Assembly (NCBI RefSeq): GCF_013387465.1
Contig: NZ_VYGV01000025.1
Location: 62,001 to 126,000, forward strand
Direction of reading: 5' to 3'
DNA: 64,000 nt
Source: Hydrogenophaga aromaticivorans
Lineage (GTDB): Bacteria; Pseudomonadota; Gammaproteobacteria; Burkholderiales; Burkholderiaceae_C
A program made the translations under genes and the position numbers. Position 1 is the first letter of the stretch. Each line of letters begins with the position of its first letter. Shown piece after piece: positions 8,626 through 21,119 of the stretch. The notes below the pieces were generated by a model, which had not been told where the DNA came from, searched no databases, and saw only the letters and a list, made by a program, of their open reading frames with translations.

Positions 8626-9189
8626 ATGTACCTCCCATTTAACCCCCGCAAATTGTTCTCTGTCACCGTGCTGTGCTTGCTGCCAACGCTGCTGATGGCC
8701 TGCGGGGGTGGTTCGGACGATGCCCTTGACCATGTGAAACCCACCGGCGCTCCTTTGGCCAATGTGTGGTTTGCCGACAGCGAGAGCTACCACCCGCTCG
8801 ACCGGCTCAAGTCCAATGGCGCTTTCTTCGCAAGTGGCGAGCGTGATCCGGGACCGGTGAACCCAGCCTATTCGGCCGCCGATCCGAGCCAGTCGAAGTG
8901 GGCAATCAATGCGTCGGCCGCGTCGGAGCCCGCTGGCCACGCGTTAACCTACAAAATGCAGATCGACCCCAGCAGCAATGTGTCGACCGCGGCGGTCAAC
9001 GCCATGCGCGCCAACCTACGTATTGGACCAGACAATGGCCTGGTCACGCAGGTCTGTAAGGGCTTCCCGGACTGCTACGACAACGAAACCGCGGCGACAC
9101 AGGAATTCAAAGTCACGGTGACTGCACAAGTCCAGGGTGGCAGCAATATGCTCTCGCGAAGCTTTCTCCTGATGGTGCGCGGCAACTGA
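8626..9189 (+). CDS. Small hypothetical lipoprotein
   Basis: A 187-residue protein starting at the ATG at 8626. An upstream in-frame extension would overlap coaBC and bury the signal. The N-terminus has a basic region, a hydrophobic core and the lipobox LLMAC followed by GGGSDD, predicting a lipid-anchored envelope protein. A pair of cysteines (VCKGFPDC, about residues 144-150) may form a disulfide. No recognised domain or catalytic motif is visible. It sits alone between coaBC and pyrG. Confidence 0.7.
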   Translation: MYLPFNPRKLFSVTVLCLLPTLLMACGGGSDDALDHVKPTGAPLANVWFADSESYHPLDRLKSNGAFFASGERDPGPVNPAYSAADPSQSKWAINASAASEPAGHALTYKMQIDPSSNVSTAAVNAMRANLRIGPDNGLVTQVCKGFPDCYDNETAATQEFKVTVTAQVQGGSNMLSRSFLLMVRGN

Positions 9190-9233
9190 GCCCGCGCCCA
9201 CCCTCAGGGGCGATGATGGCGTGGGGTGCCCTC

Positions 9234-10948
<1,715 letters not shown>

Positions 10949-10960
10949 CGGAACGCCCTC

Positions 10961-11811
10961 ATGAAACTCTGCGGATTCGATGTCGGTCTGGACCAGCGCT
11001 TCTTCCTGATCGCCGGCACCTGCTCGATCGAAGGACTGCAGATGTCCATCGACGTCGCCGGTCAGCTCAAGGAGGCTTGCTCGGCGCTGGGCATTCCGCT
11101 GATCTACAAGGGCTCGTTCGACAAGGCCAACCGTTCTTCGGGCACCAGCCAGCGCGGCGTGGGCATCGACGCCGGCCTGAAGATCCTGGACGAGGTGCGC
11201 CGCCAGCTGGACCTGCCGGTGCTCACCGACGTGCACGACACGTCGCACGTGGCCGAAGTGGCCAGCGTGGTGGACGTGCTGCAGACGCCGGCCTTTCTGT
11301 GTCGCCAGACCGATTTCATCCGCGCCGTGGCGCAGTCGGGCAAGCCGGTGAACATCAAGAAGGGCCAGTTCCTCGCGCCCTGGGACATGAAGAATGTCAT
11401 CGATAAGGCCCGCGATGCAGCCAAGGAAGCCGGCCTGTCCGAAGACCGTTTCCTGGCCTGCGAACGCGGCGTGAGCTTTGGCTACAACAACCTGGTGGCC
11501 GACATGACCAGCCTGGCCGAGATGCGCAAGTCCGGCGCGCCCGTGGTGTTCGACGTGACCCACTCGGTGCAGAAGCCGGGCGGCCTGGGCTCGGTCAGTG
11601 GCGGTGCCCGCGAGATGGTGCCGGTGCTGGCGCGTGCGGGTGTGGCCGCCGGGGTCGCGGGCCTGTTCATGGAAACCCATCCCAAGCCCGCCGAGGCCTG
11701 GTCGGACGGCCCCAATGCCGTGCCGCTCAAGCACATGAAGGCGCTGCTCGAAACACTGGTGGCGCTCGATGCCGTCGTCAAGAAAACACCACTGCTGGAG
11801 AACGACTTCCA

Positions 11812-11815
<4 letters not shown>
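10961..11815 (+). CDS. kdsA: 3-deoxy-8-phosphooctulonate (Kdo-8-P) synthase
   Basis: A 284-residue cytoplasmic enzyme condensing phosphoenolpyruvate with arabinose-5-phosphate for the LPS inner core. Family landmarks are [27 protein letters not shown], the [11 protein letters not shown] segment and [12 protein letters not shown]. The cysteine in AGTCSIE is the position that is Cys in metal-dependent and Asn in metal-independent enzymes, suggesting a metal-dependent form. It overlaps the following DUF1330 gene by 4 bp (ATGA). Confidence 0.97.
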
Positions 11816-13492
<1,677 letters not shown>

Positions 13493-13530
13493 TGTCTGCG
13501 GGCCTCTTGCACCGATAGACTCCTGCCACC

Positions 13531-13815
13531 ATGGGTTCACGCTTCATCCCCGCCCTCCTGATCACGCTGCTGCTTGTGTTGCACGCGCAGCTCTGGTTCG
13601 GTCGGGGCAGCGTGCCCACGGTGTCCGGCATGAAGCAGGAGCTGGCCAAGCTGGAGCACAGCAACCACGAGGCCACACTGCGCAACGACCAGCTGGCCAG
13701 CGAGGTGCGCGACCTGCAAGAGGGCCTGGACATGGTGGAAGAGCTGGCCCGGCAAAACCTGGGCATGGTCAAGCCCAACGAGGTCTTTGTCCAGATCGCA
13801 CAGACCCGGCCCTGA
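13531..13815 (+). CDS. ftsB: Cell division protein FtsB
   Basis: A 94-residue bitopic inner-membrane protein. One transmembrane segment (about residues 5-22, IPALLITLLLVLHAQLWF) is followed by a periplasmic coiled coil (about 35-70) and the conserved tail VEELARQNLGMVKPNEVFVQI. FtsB with FtsL and FtsQ forms the divisome complex activating septal peptidoglycan synthesis. Its location directly after eno is the standard proteobacterial order and supports the assignment of this short gene. Confidence 0.93.
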   Translation: MGSRFIPALLITLLLVLHAQLWFGRGSVPTVSGMKQELAKLEHSNHEATLRNDQLASEVRDLQEGLDMVEELARQNLGMVKPNEVFVQIAQTRP

Positions 13816-13856
13816 GCGGCTGAGCGTCTTTCGCGCATCACCGCCATCACGCACCG

Positions 13857-14549
13857 TTGAACGCCCCGCCCGTGGCCACGACGATCACGCTGCTGGGTGG
13901 TGAATCCACCGGCAAGTCCGACCTGGCGCAGGCGCTGTGCCGGCACCTCAACGACGTGCTCCACATCCCCACTGCGCTCGTTGCCGAACAACTCCGGCAC
14001 TGGTGCGAGACCATGGGTCGCGCGCCGCGCGCCGATGAACAGTCCGCTCGCGCGGCCGAGCAGACAGCGCTCATCGCGCAGGCTGCCAGCCAGCAGGGTG
14101 TGGAGCTCGTGGTGGCCGATACCACCTCGCTCGTGATCGCGGCCTACAGCGAGCTGTACTTCAACGACTCCTCACTGCTGCTCGCCGCCCGGGCCGAACA
14201 GCGCGGCTACGGCCTGACACTGCTGATGGGGCTGGACCTGCCCTGGGTCGCCGACGGCCTGTTTCGCGACAGCCCGGCCGTGCGCGACGCCACCGACGCG
14301 GTGCTGCGACGCGAGCTGCAGATCGCCGGCGTGCGTTACCAGACCATCTATGGAAAAGGCCCCGCACGCCTGCAGCAGGCCTTGAGGGCCATCGGCAAGC
14401 ACCTCGGCCGGCCGCTGCTGGCCGACGACCCGGTGCTGCGCCAGGGCCGGGGGCGCTGGGTCTGCGACAGTTGCAGCGACCCGGACTGCGAACACCGCCT
14501 GTTCAGCCAGCTTCTGACCACCGATCACGCCAAGGACCCGCCACCATGA
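13857..14549 (+). CDS. NadR-like P-loop ATPase/kinase with cysteine-rich tail
   Basis: A 230-residue protein starting at a TTG (13857). Walker A is LLGGESTGKSDLAQAL (about residues 12-27), and VVADTTSLVIAAYSELYF is the Walker B/substrate region of the NadR kinase-like AAA_28 family. The related domain in NadR phosphorylates nicotinamide riboside; that activity is only a possibility here. The C-terminus carries C-x2-C-x4-C-x-H (VCDSCSDPDCEHRLF, about 202-216), which looks like a metal site and is not part of the NadR domain. Its stop overlaps the next gene's start by 4 bp, so the two are coupled. Confidence 0.7.
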   Translation: MNAPPVATTITLLGGESTGKSDLAQALCRHLNDVLHIPTALVAEQLRHWCETMGRAPRADEQSARAAEQTALIAQAASQQGVELVVADTTSLVIAAYSELYFNDSSLLLAARAEQRGYGLTLLMGLDLPWVADGLFRDSPAVRDATDAVLRRELQIAGVRYQTIYGKGPARLQQALRAIGKHLGRPLLADDPVLRQGRGRWVCDSCSDPDCEHRLFSQLLTTDHAKDPPP

Positions 14550-15778
14550 TCCCGGCGCAACCCCTGCCCGACTTCCGTTCACCCGATTTCCTGCGTGCAC
14601 ACGTGCGCGACTGCATGGCCTTCTACCACCCCCGGGCCATCGACCCCAGCGGTGGTCTGTTCCATTTTTTCCGGGACAACGGCGAGGTTTACGACCGCCA
14701 CACCCGTCACCTGGTCAGCAGCACCCGCTTCGTCTTCACCTACGCCATGGCCGTGCGCTCGGGGGCCGACGCCTCGCACCGCCAGGCGCTGTCCCACGCC
14801 TTCGACTTCCTGCGCCGCGCGCACCGCGACCCCCACAGCGGTGGCTACACCTGGCTGCTGGACTGGCGCGACGGGAAGAAGACCGTGCTCGACAGCACCC
14901 AGCACGCCTACGGCCTGGCGTTCGTCCTGCTGGCCCACGCACACGCCTTCATGGCCGGTCTGCCCGAGGCGCACGCCGGCATCGCCGAAACCTTCGAACT
15001 GCTGGAGCAGCGCTTCTGGGAACCGGACCACGGCCTCTACGCCGACGAGATCGGCCCCGACGGGGTGCTCAGCGACTACCGGGGCCAGAACGCCAACATG
15101 CACCTGTGCGAGGCGCTGCTGGCCGCCTTCGACGCCACCGGCGAGACCCGCTACCTCGTCCGCGCCGAGCGCCTGGCCGATCACATCTGCATCCGCCAGG
15201 CGGCGCTGGCCGATGGCCTGGTGTGGGAACACTACCGCGCCGACTGGTCAGTCGACTGGGACTACAACAAGGACGACAAGAGCAACATCTTCCGCCCCTG
15301 GGGCTTCCAGCCCGGCCACTTGACCGAATGGGCCAAGCTGTTGCTGTTGCTCGATCAGCGCCGCCCACGCGCCGACCACCTGCCGCGCGCCCGGTTGTTC
15401 TTCGACACCGCGATGGCGAAGTCGTGGGATACCGAACACGGCGGCCTGTTCTATGGTTTCGCGCCCGACGGCAGCGTGTGCGACAGCGACAAGTATTTCT
15501 GGGTCCAGGCCGAGTCGCTGGCCACGGCGGCGCGCCTGGCCCAGGCCACCGGCGAGGCGCGCTACTGGGCCGACTACGACCGCCTATGGGCCTACGCCTG
15601 GCAGCATTTCGTGGACCATCAACACGGTGTCTGGTGGCGCATCCTGCGCGCCGACAACACCAAGATCAGCGACGAAAAAAGCCCCGCAGGCAAGGTGGAC
15701 TACCACACCATGGGGGCGTGTCACGACGTCCTCGACACACTGGGCCAGGGCGCGCGGCGGCTGCGCGCGACAACCTGA
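14546..15778 (+). CDS. AGE-family epimerase/isomerase (N-acylglucosamine 2-epimerase or mannose isomerase-like)
   Basis: A 410-residue (alpha/alpha)6-barrel protein of the AGE superfamily. Recognisable segments are STRFVFTYAMAV, HGLYADEIGPDG, GQNANMHLCEALLAAFD with an active-site histidine, WGFQPGHLTEWAKLLL with another, and DSDKYFWVQAESLATA. The start at 14546 overlaps the preceding gene's stop (ATGA). The superfamily includes GlcNAc 2-epimerase, cellobiose 2-epimerase and mannose isomerase (YihS/ManI); the short aldose-isomerase form with D-mannose/D-fructose interconversion is my preferred guess. It converges with hslO. Confidence 0.85.
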   Translation: MIPAQPLPDFRSPDFLRAHVRDCMAFYHPRAIDPSGGLFHFFRDNGEVYDRHTRHLVSSTRFVFTYAMAVRSGADASHRQALSHAFDFLRRAHRDPHSGGYTWLLDWRDGKKTVLDSTQHAYGLAFVLLAHAHAFMAGLPEAHAGIAETFELLEQRFWEPDHGLYADEIGPDGVLSDYRGQNANMHLCEALLAAFDATGETRYLVRAERLADHICIRQAALADGLVWEHYRADWSVDWDYNKDDKSNIFRPWGFQPGHLTEWAKLLLLLDQRRPRADHLPRARLFFDTAMAKSWDTEHGGLFYGFAPDGSVCDSDKYFWVQAESLATAARLAQATGEARYWADYDRLWAYAWQHFVDHQHGVWWRILRADNTKISDEKSPAGKVDYHTMGACHDVLDTLGQGARRLRATT

Positions 15779-15791
15779 CCCTGCCCGCCGT

Positions 15792-16772
15792 TCACTGAAG
15801 ATTGGGCGTGGCGGGCGGCTGCGTGTGCGGCTGCAGAAACACCTGCGCCGCGTCCACCGGATCGAACCGGTACTGCGCGCCGCAGAAGTCGCAGCCCACC
15901 TCCACCTGGCCCTGCTCGGCGATGATGGATTCGATCTCGTCGCGCCCCAGGCTGCGCAGCATGCCGCTCACGCGCTCGCGCGAGCAGGTGCAGGCAAAAC
16001 GCGGGCCTTCGTCGCCCACGAGGGGTTCGAAGCGGCGCAGGTCTTCTTCCCAGAACAGGCGGCGCAGGATGGTTTCGGCGTCCAGCTCCAGCAGCTCCTC
16101 GCGTTTGAGGCTGGCGGCCAGGATGGCGATGCGGTTGTAGTCCTCGTTCAGGCCGATCTGGTCTTCGTCCCTGGCCACCGCGCCGGCACCGGCCAGGTTG
16201 GCCTCACCCTGCAGCGGCAGGCGCTGGATCAGCAGGCCTGCGGCCACCTTGTCGTTCGCGGCCAATACCAGGCGGGTGTCGAGCTGCTCGCTCTGCAGCA
16301 TGTAGTGTTCGATCACCTCGCTGAGCTTTTCCAGCTTCTCGTGGCGGTCCCCAAACAGCGGCACCACGCCCTGGTAGGGCTGCTGGCCCGGCTGGCGGTC
16401 CTTCGGGTCGAGCGTGATGGCACAGCGGCCCGTGTTGTTCACGTTGACCATGTGCGAGAGCGGCGCATCGGCCGCCACCTCGCCCAACACCGTGGCCGTG
16501 GCGCGCAGGCTCAGGTCGGGCTGCACCTCGGCCACGGCGAGCTTCACCGGGCCGTCGCCCATGATCTGCATGACCAGCGCGCCATTGAACTTGATGTTGG
16601 CCTGCATCAGCGTGGCCGCGGCGGTCATCTCGCCCAGCAGTTCCTGCACCGCCGCCGGATAGCCGCCCGCCTGCTCGCGCCGCTGCAGGATATCGGTCCA
16701 GGCACCGGTCAGGCGCACCAGCATGCCGCGCACGGGCAGGCCTTCAAACATGAATTTGTGGAGTTCGGACAA
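15792..16772 (-). CDS. hslO: Redox-regulated chaperone Hsp33
   Basis: A 326-residue cytoplasmic holdase activated by oxidation. The N-terminal chaperone domain contains VRGMLVRLTGAW and LMQANIKFNGALVMQI. The C-terminal redox switch has the CxC pair in FACTCSRERV and, about 30 residues later, CxxC in VGCDFCGAQYRF, the four zinc-binding cysteines of the Hsp33 family. All four are present, so it should be functional. It lies just downstream of the gamma-carbonic anhydrase gene on the same strand. Confidence 0.97.
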   Translation of the reverse strand: MSELHKFMFEGLPVRGMLVRLTGAWTDILQRREQAGGYPAAVQELLGEMTAAATLMQANIKFNGALVMQIMGDGPVKLAVAEVQPDLSLRATATVLGEVAADAPLSHMVNVNNTGRCAITLDPKDRQPGQQPYQGVVPLFGDRHEKLEKLSEVIEHYMLQSEQLDTRLVLAANDKVAAGLLIQRLPLQGEANLAGAGAVARDEDQIGLNEDYNRIAILAASLKREELLELDAETILRRLFWEEDLRRFEPLVGDEGPRFACTCSRERVSGMLRSLGRDEIESIIAEQGQVEVGCDFCGAQYRFDPVDAAQVFLQPHTQPPATPNLQ

Positions 16773-16810
16773 GGGGTTCTTTCGATTCGGTCAACGCTGG
16801 CAGATCGGGG

Positions 16811-17335
16811 TCAAGCGATCTTTTTCAAGCCGCGCCGGAAGCGCTCCGCGTTCTCGACATAGTGTTTCGCGCTCAGGCGCAAGCCTTCGATCTGCTCGGG
16901 CGTGAGCTGGCGCACCACCTTGGCCGGGCTGCCAATAATCATGGAGCCATCGGGAAATTCTTTGCCCTCGGTCACCAGCGCGCCCGCGCCCACCAGGCAG
17001 TTCCTGCCGATCTTCGCGCCGTTGAGCACGATGGCACCGATGCCGATCAGCGATTCGTCCCCCACGGTGCAGCCGTGCAGCATCACCTGGTGGCCCACGG
17101 TCACGTGGGCGCCGATGGTCAAAGGCAGCCCGTCGTCGGCGTGCAGCACGCTGCCGTCCTGGATGTTGCTGCCGGCGCCGACGGTGATGGTGGCCGTGTC
17201 GCCGCGCACCGTGGTGCCGAACCACACGCTCGCGTGCTCGCCCAGACTCACATCCCCAATCACCAACGCGTTCTCGGCCACCCAGGCCGAATCGGCCACG
17301 CGCGGCGCCACGCCATCGAGTTCATAGATCGCCAT
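16811..17335 (-). CDS. Gamma-carbonic anhydrase family protein (left-handed beta-helix)
   Basis: A 174-residue hexapeptide-repeat protein. MAIYELDGVAP at 17335 matches the usual family start; a 16-residue upstream extension is not conserved. Repeats run through residues about 20-140. The metal-ligand histidines lie in SVLHADDG, TVGHQVMLHGC, and the C-terminal IIGSPAKVVRQLT closes the fold. Such proteins (YrdA/PaaY type) bind metal, and some have carbonic anhydrase or thioesterase activity; the actual substrate is unknown. Divergent from the DUF455 gene. Confidence 0.9.
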   Translation of the reverse strand: MAIYELDGVAPRVADSAWVAENALVIGDVSLGEHASVWFGTTVRGDTATITVGAGSNIQDGSVLHADDGLPLTIGAHVTVGHQVMLHGCTVGDESLIGIGAIVLNGAKIGRNCLVGAGALVTEGKEFPDGSMIIGSPAKVVRQLTPEQIEGLRLSAKHYVENAERFRRGLKKIA

Positions 17336-17406
17336 GCCGGGTGTCTCCAATCCTGGTTGTTGTTGCGGTGCCCGGGGGGCCACACGCGAAACCTAGAATT
17401 GTAGGG

Positions 17407-18276
17407 ATGCAGCGCCCCGATGACCGCCCCCCTTCCGACATGCCCGGCACCAGCCTGAGGGAACGCGCCTTGCACACGCTCTGCATCCCCGACCCGGGCC
17501 ACAAGGCCCAGGCGGCTCTGGTGCTGTGGGCAGCCCTCGGTGCGTGCGCCGATGCGGATCGATGCCTCGACGCCCTGCGCCCCAACGACCCCCTGAACCC
17601 CGCGCCCGGCGCACCCCTGCCGGGTCGGCCGGACCGACCCGCCCTGGTGCCACCCATGGACGTGCCGCACCGTTCGCCCTTCACCACCGACGGCCTGGCC
17701 GCACTGTTGCACGCGGTCTGCCACATCGAATTCAACGCCATCAACCTGGCGCTCGATGCGGTCTGGCGCTTCGCCGGCATGCCCCTCGACTTCTACCGCG
17801 ACTGGCTGCGCGTGGCCGCGGAAGAGGCCACGCATTTCGACCTGCTGCACACGCACCTGCAAAGCCTGGGCTTCCACTACGGCGACTTTCCCGCGCACGA
17901 TGGCCTGTGGGAAATGTGCGTGAAGACGCAGCACGACATCACCGCGCGCATGGCGCTGGTGCCGCGCACGCTCGAAGCGCGCGGGCTCGACGCCACCCCG
18001 CTGATCCAGGCCCGCCTGCGCAAGGTCAACACCCCCGCAGCCCTTCGCACCGTCGAAATCCTCGACGTGATCCTGCGCGACGAGATCGGCCATGTCGCCA
18101 TCGGCAACCGCTGGTACGGCTGGCTCTGCGCGCAGCAGGGACTGGACCCGCTGGCGCACTACCGTGTGCTCTCGCGCACGCACAACGCGCCCAGACTGAA
18201 ACCACCGTTCAACGACGCGGCCCGGCGCGAGGCCGGCTTCAGCCAGCAGGAACTGGACTATCTGCTGGGGGACTGA
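17407..18276 (+). CDS. DUF455 ferritin-like protein
   Basis: A 289-residue protein. Helices carry diiron-type ligands: HIEFNAINLALD (about residue 103), AAEEATHFDLLHTHL (about 138) and LRDEIGHVAIGNRWY (about 225), an ExxH pattern typical of ferritin-like four-helix bundles (COG2833). Activity is unknown; a MiaE-like hydroxylase role has been suggested for distant relatives. The ATG at 17407 has a TAGAAT only 7 bp before it, so a leaderless or very short-leader transcript is possible. Confidence 0.83.
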   Translation: MQRPDDRPPSDMPGTSLRERALHTLCIPDPGHKAQAALVLWAALGACADADRCLDALRPNDPLNPAPGAPLPGRPDRPALVPPMDVPHRSPFTTDGLAALLHAVCHIEFNAINLALDAVWRFAGMPLDFYRDWLRVAAEEATHFDLLHTHLQSLGFHYGDFPAHDGLWEMCVKTQHDITARMALVPRTLEARGLDATPLIQARLRKVNTPAALRTVEILDVILRDEIGHVAIGNRWYGWLCAQQGLDPLAHYRVLSRTHNAPRLKPPFNDAARREAGFSQQELDYLLGD

Positions 18277-18308
18277 ACCGCGCGACGAAGCGGTTTGTTG
18301 CCCGCGGC

Positions 18309-18325
18309 CCGCACAGCCTGTGCGG
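18309..18325. terminator. Small inverted repeat after the DUF455 gene
   Basis: CCGCACA and TGTGCGG form a 7-bp stem with a 3-base loop, 33 bp after the stop codon. No T-run follows, so it is only a weak terminator candidate. Confidence 0.25.
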
Positions 18326-18433
18326 ACAAGGGTTCTTCCACGTGCAGTGTTGCCGATTCGCGCTTATGCTGCGCCGCAGAGCCGCGTTGCATGAGGGCAG
18401 GCGGTGAGGCAATGACCTTTCCGAATATTGGCA

Positions 18434-19462
18434 ATGAGCGTAAAACACATCCAGCTGGACGAGTACCTCGGGCAGGCCTTTGACCGCATACCGGTCGCCA
18501 TGGTGGTGGTCAACCAGCAGGGGGTGATCACGCGCCTGAACCGGCTGGCCGAGTCCACCTTCGGCTACACCAGCGAAGAGCTGCTGGGGCAACCGGTCGA
18601 GGTGCTGGTGCCCGAGCGTTACCGCCATGCGCATCCGGGTTACCGCCGGGGCTTCCAGTCCGAAGCCACCGCCCGCCCCATGGGCGCCGGCCGCGACCTC
18701 AGCGGCCTGCGCAAGGACGGCAGCGAGTTTCCGGTGGAGATCGGCATCAACCCGGTCGATACCGGTGAAGGCCCGATGATCCTGTCGGTGATTCTGGACC
18801 TGAGCGAACGCAAGCAAAACGAGAAGCGCATCCACGACGCCCTGCAGGAAAAAGAATTGCTGCTGGAAGAGGTGCACCACCGCGTCAAGAACAACCTGCA
18901 GGTGATCCACAGCCTGCTCGACCTGCAGGCGCTCAAGATCAAGGACCCGGATCTCGTGGCCATGTTGCGCGACAGCCAGAACCGGATCCGGTCGATGTCG
19001 ATGATCCACCAGACCCTGTACCAGTCGCACGACTTCGCCCAGGTGGAGTTTCAGCAGTTTCTGGGTGAACTGCTGCCCAACCTGATGGACTCCTACGGCA
19101 TGGTGGCCGGGCATGTGGCCATGGCGATCGAGGCCAACCAGGTCAAGCTGCCCATCAACGAAGCGATCCCCTGTGGCCTCATCGTGAACGAACTGGTGAG
19201 CAACGCGCTCAAACACGGCTTTCCGGCCGGGCAGTGTGGCACGGTCCGCGTGCTCATGCGCCAGGACGACGACCACCACATCGAACTCGCCATCAGCAAC
19301 GATGGTCTCGGCATTCCCGAGCATCAGAACCTCGAACGCAGCGGTTCACTCGGCCTGCAACTGGTCCAGTTGCTCACGCGCCAGCTCCATGGCCGGCTGG
19401 ACGTGCAGCGCAGTGGACCCACCTGTTTCACCTTGCGTTTTCCTCTGGAACGAAAAAAATGA
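18434..19462 (+). CDS. PAS-containing sensor histidine kinase (HisKA_2 type)
   Basis: A 342-residue cytoplasmic kinase. Residues about 15-125 are a PAS domain (FDRIPVAMVVVNQQGVITRLN). The phosphoacceptor region EVHHRVKNNLQVI (His148/149) is the HisKA_2 type rather than classic HisKA. The ATPase shows the N-box VNELVSNALKHG and a G-box with NDGLGIPE and SLGLQLV. No transmembrane segment is visible, so it should sense an internal signal. The next gene begins inside its stop codon, giving a tightly coupled pair. Confidence 0.88.
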   Translation: MSVKHIQLDEYLGQAFDRIPVAMVVVNQQGVITRLNRLAESTFGYTSEELLGQPVEVLVPERYRHAHPGYRRGFQSEATARPMGAGRDLSGLRKDGSEFPVEIGINPVDTGEGPMILSVILDLSERKQNEKRIHDALQEKELLLEEVHHRVKNNLQVIHSLLDLQALKIKDPDLVAMLRDSQNRIRSMSMIHQTLYQSHDFAQVEFQQFLGELLPNLMDSYGMVAGHVAMAIEANQVKLPINEAIPCGLIVNELVSNALKHGFPAGQCGTVRVLMRQDDDHHIELAISNDGLGIPEHQNLERSGSLGLQLVQLLTRQLHGRLDVQRSGPTCFTLRFPLERKK

Positions 19463-20946
19463 ACAGTCCCTCCCGCATCCTGGTGGTGGAAGACGAGAGC
19501 ATCGTCGCCTTCAACCTGCAACAGCGTCTGGCGCAGCTGGGCTACGACGTGCCCGCCATAGCGGTTTCCGGTGAAGAATGCATGGAAATGGTCTCGCAGA
19601 CCCTGCCCGATCTGGTGTTGATGGACATCCACATCCAGGGCGACATGGACGGCATCGAGGTGGCATCCCGGCTGCGTGAAACCCACTCGACGCCGGTGAT
19701 CTACCTCACCGCCTATTCCGAAGATTCCACGCTGGAGCGCGCGCGACAGACCCGCCCCTATGGCTACCTGCTCAAGCCCTTTTCGGAGCGCGAGCTGCAC
19801 GCCACCATCCAGATGGCCTTCGAGCGATACAAGCTGGAAGTTGAACTCGTGGACAACCGCCAATTGTTGCAGCAGGCCCTGGATGCCGCGAGCATGGGTG
19901 TGCTGGAAATGAACACGGCCACCTCGGCCATCACCGCTTCGCCCCGAACGGCCGATCTGCTGGGCTGGTCACCGAACCAGCCACACTGCCGGGACGACCT
20001 GCTCTCGTGCGTGGACGCCGAGGAACGGGCCGAGGTGACCGCCCGGCTGGACGAGAGCCTGGCCAAACTGAAGCGGTTCAGCGAAGAGTTTCGTGTGCTG
20101 TCCGAAGACGTCCCGCCGCGCTGGATCAAGCTCGACGCGGGCCACGCCTCCGGCCGGCGCATGACGGGCGTGGTGCAGGACATCTCGGCGCGCAAGAACA
20201 GCGAACTCCGGCTGAAGCTGCTCAACGACAGCCTGGAGAGCCTGGTGGCCGAGCGCACCATCGAGCTCAAGCAGTGCCTCAAAGAGCTCGAAGCCTTCAG
20301 TTATTCGGTGGCGCACGACCTGCGCTCCCCGGTCCGGGTCATCGTCGGGTTTGGCCAGGAACTGATCCGGGAACACGCCAGCGAACTGGGTGCCGACAGC
20401 ATCGATCTGGTCAACCGGATCGTGACCGCGGGCCAGCGCATGGGGGCGCTGATCGACGCGCTCTTGCACATGTCGCGCCTGAACCAGCTGCCGATGCAAC
20501 TGCGCGTGGTCAATGTCAGTGAAATCGCCAGCGAGATCGCCGCCCAGCTCATGGAGGCCGCCCCCGAACGGGTGGCCCAGGTGCGGATCGCCCCGAACTT
20601 GGAAGCCATGGCCGACCCGACCCTGGTGCGCAGCCTGCTCGACAACCTGTTGCGAAACGCCTGGAAGTTTTCTGCCCGCAAAGAGATCACCCACATCGAC
20701 GTCGGCAGCAAGACCCTCAACGGCGAAACCATTTTCTTTGTGCGCGACAACGGATGCGGCTTCGACATGGCCTCGGCCGACCGCCTTTTTGGCCCCTTCC
20801 AGCGCCTGCACCGCGAAGACGAGTACGCCGGCACCGGCATCGGCCTGACCATCGTGCAGCGCATCGTCATGCGCCACGGCGGCCGGGTCTGGGCCTTTTC
20901 CGAGCCCGGTCTGGGCGCCGCGTTCCACTTCACGCTGAGCACTTGA
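19459..20946 (+). CDS. Hybrid response regulator-PAS-histidine kinase
   Basis: A 495-residue protein. Residues 1-120 form a receiver domain with phospho-acceptor Asp56 (LVLMDIHIQ), acidic DE at 11-13 and the switch lysine in LLKPF. A PAS-like stretch spans about 135-245. A classic HisKA follows with His286 (AFSYSVAHDLRSPVRV), then a HATPase with N-box LLDNLLRNAWKFS, G1 NGCGFD and G2 TGIGLTIVQRI. The ending resembles phytochrome-like kinases. The receiver at the N-terminus suggests it is modulated by the upstream kinase, whose stop codon it overlaps (ATGA). Confidence 0.88.
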   Translation: MNSPSRILVVEDESIVAFNLQQRLAQLGYDVPAIAVSGEECMEMVSQTLPDLVLMDIHIQGDMDGIEVASRLRETHSTPVIYLTAYSEDSTLERARQTRPYGYLLKPFSERELHATIQMAFERYKLEVELVDNRQLLQQALDAASMGVLEMNTATSAITASPRTADLLGWSPNQPHCRDDLLSCVDAEERAEVTARLDESLAKLKRFSEEFRVLSEDVPPRWIKLDAGHASGRRMTGVVQDISARKNSELRLKLLNDSLESLVAERTIELKQCLKELEAFSYSVAHDLRSPVRVIVGFGQELIREHASELGADSIDLVNRIVTAGQRMGALIDALLHMSRLNQLPMQLRVVNVSEIASEIAAQLMEAAPERVAQVRIAPNLEAMADPTLVRSLLDNLLRNAWKFSARKEITHIDVGSKTLNGETIFFVRDNGCGFDMASADRLFGPFQRLHREDEYAGTGIGLTIVQRIVMRHGGRVWAFSEPGLGAAFHFTLST

Positions 20947-20960
20947 CTTGAAACACCCCC

Positions 20961-21033
20961 GCCGCGCTTCGCGCAACCCCCTCAAGGGGGCGGCACTGGC
21001 CGTCCGGCAAAGCCGGCCCGGCGGTGCCCTGGG
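20961..21033. repeat. Intergenic palindromic repeat, copy 2
   Basis: Bases 20961-20993 match 6006-6038 with two mismatches, including CCCCCTCAAGGGGG. The second half differs from copy 1, with GGCAC (20992) pairing with GTGCC and an inner CCGGC-AAA-GCCGG hairpin. It follows the hybrid kinase stop by 14 bp and precedes dbpA, so termination is plausible. Confidence 0.6.
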
Positions 21034-21119
21034 TTGGATCAGTTCATGCGTCGCGGTGTGAGCGCCGGCAAGATGGCGAACCGATACCGTTCACCCGAAC
21101 GGTGCGCCGATAATCGGGA

